A stretch of 64,000 bases of DNA from Porogramme epimiltina (lineage: Eukaryota; Basidiomycota; Agaricomycetes; Polyporales; Polyporaceae): contig FTLJ01000037.1 in the NCBI GenBank assembly GCA_900155495.1, positions 43,794 through 107,793 on the forward strand. Direction: 5' to 3'. Numbering within the stretch: position 1 is the stretch's first letter; each line of letters starts with the position of its first letter. Below are positions 58,614-64,000 of this stretch, piece by piece. The position numbers were made by a program, and so were the translations under genes. The notes under the pieces are model-generated. The model did no database searches. It was not told where the DNA came from and saw only the letters and a list, made by a program, of their open reading frames with translations.

Positions 58614-60692
58614 CGCGACGTGGTAAGGCCGCGACGGAAGCTCGCGCCGCGGCGTCCTGCGTCCTGCGTCCCGCATACACGCTGGATCCTGGAGCCTGGC
58701 GCCAGGCGGTGGTGGCGGATCTGTCTACGGGGGGATCTCGCGGCGCCCCGCTGCGCCTGCGTGCTTAATGGTCGAGCCTCGACGGCGGACGTTGGCAGGC
58801 CCCTGCGCACGCGCGGGCGCGGACGCGGGCGCGGGCCGCCGCCGCCAATTTGAAGATGGGTGGAGGCCGCAGCGCAGAGTTTGAGAACGTGGGCCGGGCG
58901 GGGAGGCGGGACAGCTCCGCGATCGCGTCCGACGTGTGGTGGCGTTGCGTAGCTAGGGTGCGCTGGGCTTTTACGGCGTCGCGTGCCCAGCGAGCGCAGG
59001 GCCCGCCCGGGGTGCGCGCACTCGCGGGGTACCACGGAGGTGCGCTTGACGTTCCACTGGCGTATCAGGTCTGACGCGTTCGCGACGCAGGAACGGCGCA
59101 GACGCGCTCCAGCTCCCAGCGTTCGTCGACACCGGGACCAGAGCCCAGCTCCTCGCCGGGCCAACCCTCTTCCTCTCCATCGCGAGCGCGGAAGCAGTGC
59201 TCGACCGCTCCCGCGAGGCCTTCCAAGCATCGCGAGCCGTGTATGTTCGCGCCCTCGATGCGCTGCACCCACTTTCACCGCAGCCTGCACCCCGCACAGG
59301 CGGCCGCCTCCCACGTACACCCATACACACACGCCCGCTCGCCGCCCACGCCGAGTCGCCGACATAGTAAGGGGACGAAGGGGGGGATGGCAGCCCTTCT
59401 CGAGGTCATCTCCGCGCGCCGCGTCGTCGGCGAGCGCGGTCCAGGCCCTACAGCGTCCGCGCCGCTCCCAACGCCCCGGCGCCCCGCCGCGCTTCTGGCG
59501 ATCCGGGGCCGTCGAGCGGGGGCGGCCTTGCAGGACTTACGCTCGAGTGCGCGCTGCCCGGGGTGGGCGGCGTCCGCTTCTCTTCGCAGGCCGCGGGGAG
59601 CCTTTCCCCTCCTGCGTTCCCTCCCTTGCCGTTGCGCCTTCTGGGCCCGCGCGGATATCGCGGGCCCGAACGGGCGCCTCCCCGTATTCCTAATGAATGA
59701 TCTGTGAAGTGCTCCTCCCCGCGCCGGAAAGCACGCGTGGGGGGCACGCAACGCACTTGCCAGCTTCGTCGAAGGTGCCCAGTAGCCTACTCTCGCCCAT
59801 GCAACAGGGAGAAGGGGGATGGCTTTTCCAGGTCTCATCATCGCAGCGTGCCCGGGGGACCACCCGTCAAACGCTAACCACCGCGCCCGGCCGTCGACGC
59901 CACCGGAGGCCAGGAACCCCCGGGTCTCCTTCCAAACGACACAAAGGGCAGATTGCCACCGCCCGCCCAGAAATAGGCGTTCGAAGGAGACTCCCCCGTG
60001 CTGGGAAGAACGTCGGGCACATCGTTCAGGGTGCGCGCGCGCCCCCGACGTCCGGTGGATGTCTCCTTTTTACCGCAGGCGGCAGCGGCAGTGGCGGCGG
60101 CGCCGAACGACGAAGACGCAGGCGCACGTACCGCAGGCGACAAACTTTTTTGCAGGGTCGCGTTCGCGCCGCTGGGATCGGCACCGTTCGCGGAGTGCGC
60201 GGTGCGGGACGTGCACGCGCCAACGCTACCGCAGGACGCGCACCGAACCCTGGACAGGGGGGCCCGGCACCGGCCCAGCAGACATGTATGGTGCAGCGTC
60301 TGCAGCACGCTACGGCAGCCCTCCTTCCCAAAACGCACGCCAACAAAAAACACGCCTCCTTTGCGGCGCCGAGGAAAAGGGGCTCTCTCCGACCCGGTGC
60401 GGGCGCCCTGTACAAAGAAAATAAAATTCTGCTGTTCAGATCGTCCCGGTTGGTAAGCCCACCTCCTATTACGGCGTGCAACGATCGACGACGGCCCGCA
60501 TCCGCTCGCCTCCTGGCACCATGGCACGCAGCCGGACGCGGGCGCAGCACAGACGTCCGCGTAGACGGCGTGTTGACGGTCGTTGTGGTCCGTCGACAAC
60601 CCGTCCAGACAGCAAGCACTGTAAAACACGGAACCCCTCCACGGGCGCTCCGAACCCCGACCCCCGAGCTCCGTCAACGTCCCAGCTAGCGT

Positions 60693-60714
60693 CCCCGTCC
60701 CCGCCCCCGTCCCC
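60693..60714 (-). repeat. Four-run C4 motif (G-quadruplex on the minus strand)
   Basis: Runs of four or five C separated by GT, G and GT. It meets the usual four-run quadruplex pattern on the opposite strand. Confidence 0.7.
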
Positions 60715-63700
60715 GAGGCCCAGGAGACAGAGTTGCGCCAAAAATGGCGCCAGCCACACCGCGCCGCGGTATTGCACCCGCCGTTCTCCCAACGCCCCTC
60801 CGCCCACCCGCACGGCGCAGGAAGGGGGGGTGGGCCCACGACACCGCGCCCGCGTGTGCACACACGCCCGCCCTCCCGCGCGACTCACCCACCGCCACGA
60901 AAAAAGCGCCCGTCCCGAAGACCCTCGGGCTCGCGCGGGGCCTCCCACGCGCCGCCACGCGCCCGCCCACTTTGGCTCTCCTCCGCTCCCGGGCGTGCTT
61001 ACTCCCCTCCCCTCCCCCGCGCACCGCGCGCCGTGCCCCCGGTGCGCACATTCTGCGCGGAAGGTCCCGCGTGCCCACACGTGGCGGCGAAGGGCACGCG
61101 CGGGCGCGGGGGACCACGCCACCACGGTGCTTGTGGGCGGTTAACCAGGTGGGCCATATCGGGGGGGGCGCACCGGGTCGAGGACGATCGCGGCGAGCTT
61201 TGGCGGGCGGATCGCGGGCGCGGGCGCACGCCCAAGTTCCTTACAGCAGCGCCGTCTCCCTAACGGGACGTGCCTCGCACAGGCCGGGCCGGGGGCGCGC
61301 GATCGCGAACGGCGAACGGGCAGCGACGTTGACTTTTTACTTATCGACGACCGACCGCCCGCCCGCGCGCCCCTGCGGGTCTTTACGTTTTACGTCCACG
61401 TCTGCGCCCGCGTCGAGGCAGCGTTGATGGCTGGGTACAATAAGTCGCCGGCATCGCGCTCGCCCCGATCTCGCGAGATGCGCACCGCGCAGATTAAGTA
61501 AGGGCCCCAAGGTAGGCCCCGGTGCGGTGCTAGCGACGTCTGCGGCGCAGGGGGGCACGGGCGTGCCCGCGTGCCCCGCCGGTCCGCCGCGACACAGCTA
61601 ATAGTTCGACGTGCATGAATTTGATGGATACGCAGGTGGGGATCTGTTACATACAATACAATGCATGCGCTACTACCAGTGCTAGTGCCCGACGTCGGCG
61701 ATACATCGCGAATGTCCGTCGTGCGCCAGCGGTCGGGACGGGACGCGTTGCACGGATGGGCGGTCAGGCTCTTACTTACGGCCACCCCGTCCGCCGCACG
61801 CGCCCGGGCAAAGCACGCGACGCCGCGGCGCCGGGCCCAGCAGCTGCTCGAGCGTCCTCCAGAACTCGAAGAACGGCCCGCACGTGGGGCGCCGCCGTCC
61901 CCCGGGGGGCGATAACGCGCGCAGAGAACGCGGGCCCGTCCCGACCCAGCGACGCGCCGGACACCCTAGTCCGCGACGCGCCTGCTTCTCGCGCGACCGC
62001 TGCACCGGACAGCCCGACACGGCGGCCTGAAGCCTGTCCAGCTCGGACGCACCGTGGGGCCGAGACGGTGCGCGCGAGCTGAACGGTGGAGCGGGAAGGC
62101 CGCAAGGGGGGCGTCGACGGTGGGGGCGGACGCCCGGGGCCCAGGAACAAGGAACATTAACGGTGTCAGCGCCGTCTGCATCTGCGTCTGCGTCTGCGGG
62201 GTGTGCGCGAGTGCGTGCAATCAATGTGTGCGGGCGCCCCCCCCCGCTGCGGCTTCTCCTCAATTGCTCACGGGAAGACCGGAAGGGGTGCCCCGCACCG
62301 CGCCGCACCCCGCGCGTCCCCCCTGGCCATTCCAGCTTTGCAGAACGCGTTGCCAAATGGGCTGCGCGGGCTCGCCTGCCGGCGGGGCGTGGCGCCGCGG
62401 GCCTTCATCTGCGGAGCAGCGCCGCGTGCGGCGAGGGACAAGGGGGCGCGCTTCCGCGCGTCTGCGTGTCGATGTGGGCGCCGCGCGAGGGGGGAGGAGA
62501 CGGTGGGGGTGACGTGTGCATGCGCGCGCGTGCGCGCTCCGAACGCGGGCGAGGACGATCAACGCGTGGACGAGGCGCGATCAGAGGGGCGCAGTGTGGT
62601 TAAGCTTGCCGAGCGCGCGAGAAGCCGCGAGCACTGCTGGCCGTGGGGAACGGGCGAAATGCCGGGCGAATCCGCGACGGGCGCGCAGGGGGCGCTGCGA
62701 GTACGTACACAGGGCGTCGCAGGGGGGAGCAGCGAGGGGGCGGGCGCGCGAGGGCGTATGTCTGAGGATGGCAGGGGGGCAGGAGGTGGAAGGCACAGAT
62801 CAGGTGGATCGCTGATACGGGAGATGTTAAGGTTTCGGAGGCCGCGAGGGGTCGATAGATGACGACACGGGTAGCGATGGGACACCGGGGCAATGTGGAC
62901 GTGGGCGATGGGAGATGGGCGCGGACGGGCTGGAGGGGTGGGACGCTGGACGGGGGACGGACAAGTCGGTCGGAGGGGGGACGGAGGGCGGAGGGCAACA
63001 GAGAGGGGTCATGGGGCTGGGGGCGTTGGATGGCTGAAGAGGAAAGCTGAAGGAGCGGATCAACAGAGGAGGATCGATGGGCGGGGGGATGCCTCGCGGC
63101 GGGCGTGGAAGGTTCGACGGAAGGGGCGTGCTGGGATGGGACGCCCGCGGGTGGGCAGCACGGCGCGGAGACGAGCGCGCTGGGAGACGACGCGCGCTCA
63201 GGCCCGGCCAGCGCCCGGCCAGCACCCGCGGTTCTCATTCTCAGACGCGGCCGTGGCCCGTCACGCAGGGGGAAGGGGGAAGGGGGGACAGATGCCGAGA
63301 GGCCAGCGGGCAGCGGGCAGCGGCGAGTGTAGTCTGCGATGTTTGTCCAGGGCGGACGCGGACGCGCGAAGGAAGGAAGGGGTCGCGCGGACAGGGCTCG
63401 CGGCGTGCGCGGGCTAGACTCGATCACGCAAGCCCGGCCGGTGGGAAGATGGCCCGAGACACTCAAAATTGACTGTTCTCATCAGTGTGCAGCGGGGCAA
63501 GAGCGCGTCCGCCGCACGCGACCCCACTCGCCGCGGCGGTGGGGGAGGCCGGGGGCGGCGGCGGCGAGGGCGGGGACGCGGACGTGGGCGCGGGCGAGGG
63601 CGCGGGGTGAGGAGGGCATGGGGGTCCGTGGTCGACGGCGGGGCCGTGGCCGGCGGGGACCTGGAGGCTGGAGCTGGCGGGAGGCGGGAGCTGGGAAGGC

Positions 63701-63929
63701 GATCTCGCAACCTTATCCACCATGACGTGGTGTGGGCGGGGGACCCCGGGCGCAGAGAGCGGTGCCCGGGGGGTTTTTGAGCAGAGGGTTGGGACTCCGC
63801 TGATGGGGTGGTGTACATAACGACGTCAGCGTTCGTCATTAGGGGCAGGGGAAATTGGTGACTTCACCACGCTCTCTTGCTCTCGTCGTCATCCCCTCCC
63901 GAGCATCTTCCCTCCTCCAGACGCACGTC

Positions 63930-64000
63930 ATGACCTCCCCAACACATCCCCCCAGCCCCCGCCACCACCACAACCAGGACAACGTCATCCCCCCCTCCAC
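63930..64000 (+). CDS. Start of an unidentified gene cut by the right edge
   Basis: The ATG at 63930 opens a frame (MTSPTHPPSPRHHHNQDNVI) that runs to the window end. Base composition returns to that of the left part of the window from about 63790, and a pyrimidine-rich leader (CTCTCTTGCTCTCGTCG...) precedes the ATG, as in fungal promoters. Product unknown. Confidence 0.35.
   Translation, partial: MTSPTHPPSPRHHHNQDNVIPPS

Larger units (their letters stand above)
57695..63780. other. GC-rich, low-complexity, gene-free block
   Basis: About 6 kb that differs sharply from everything to the left. It is visibly dominated by G and C with very frequent CG dinucleotides, nearly stop-free in several frames on both strands, and full of short GC-rich runs such as CGGTCG repeats (57943-57955), GGGGAC and CGGGCG units. 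Long open frames here (for example plus 57381-58268, minus 58283-59365, minus 62600-63466) are composition artefacts: they overlap each other on both strands and encode Pro/Arg/Ala/Gly-rich nonsense. No transposon termini, rDNA or telomere repeat was seen. G-quadruplex motifs are listed separately. Confidence 0.7.

Noticed and set aside
58283..59365. Long minus-strand open frame of 360 codons in the GC-rich block
   Set aside because: GC-rich DNA rarely contains stops; the frame is overlapped by equally long frames on the other strand and encodes low-complexity Arg/Ala/Pro/Gly.
62600..63466. Minus-strand open frame of 288 codons, Pro/Ser/Arg-rich
   Set aside because: Same composition artefact; no domain, no signal peptide, no codon-use resemblance to genes on the left.
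1..64000. CRISPR arrays, insertion sequences, prokaryotic-style operons
   Set aside because: No regularly spaced direct repeats, no transposase or terminal inverted repeats; gene structure is plainly eukaryotic with introns.

Overview
The window reads as nuclear DNA of a filamentous basidiomycete, most likely an Agaricomycete. Genes are packed on both strands and broken by many 45-65 nt GT...AG introns. The content includes two HET-domain proteins, a cerato-platanin, an EF-hand/STAND-N-like family I associate with mushroom-forming fungi, and a full set of eukaryotic housekeeping genes. Exon joins were worked out by eye from reading frame, splice dinucleotides and remembered family sequences. 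No search was run.

Left part (1-21 kb): a HET-domain gene, possibly cut by the left edge, then a Rab escort protein (MRS6-like), the small 2-oxoglutarate dehydrogenase subunit KGD4 and a secreted serine carboxypeptidase (S10). The largest subunit of RNA polymerase III (minus strand) is divergent from the proteasome alpha-1 subunit. Next are a UPF0303 protein, then a class-3 lipase (minus) divergent from the decapping nuclease RAI1.

Middle (21-48 kb): SPT4 (minus) is divergent from a BIG1/VOA1-like V-ATPase assembly factor. They are followed by a large many-exon EF-hand protein, the mitochondrial glycine carrier HEM25 (minus), a second HET-domain gene (minus), a DUF2433 phosphoesterase-like/RRM/RGG protein, Mediator subunit 13, a cerato-platanin, a short/branched-chain acyl-CoA dehydrogenase and a convergent ICP55-type Xaa-Pro aminopeptidase.

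Right part (48-64 kb): a 150-residue protein of unknown family, about 3 kb without a supported gene, an aldo-keto reductase, and an SR-type RRM splicing factor (minus) divergent from ribosomal protein eL18. After eL18 comes a doubtful small minus-strand gene, then a poly-C tract holding two undetermined bases. Beyond it lies about 6 kb of extremely GC-rich, low-complexity, quadruplex-prone DNA with no credible gene. A new gene begins about 70 bases before the right edge.

The genes do not form a pathway cluster; most are unrelated housekeeping genes, several in divergent pairs with 170-310 bp shared promoters. The accessory features are the two HET genes, the EF-hand gene, the cerato-platanin and the GC-rich block. 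I found no clear mobile element, CRISPR array or RNA gene, and no convincing new multi-gene system. The best leads are the EF-hand protein with a membrane tail, a GC-AG intron in the proteasome gene, a divergent gene pair whose first coding exons hold only the ATG, and the GC-rich block.
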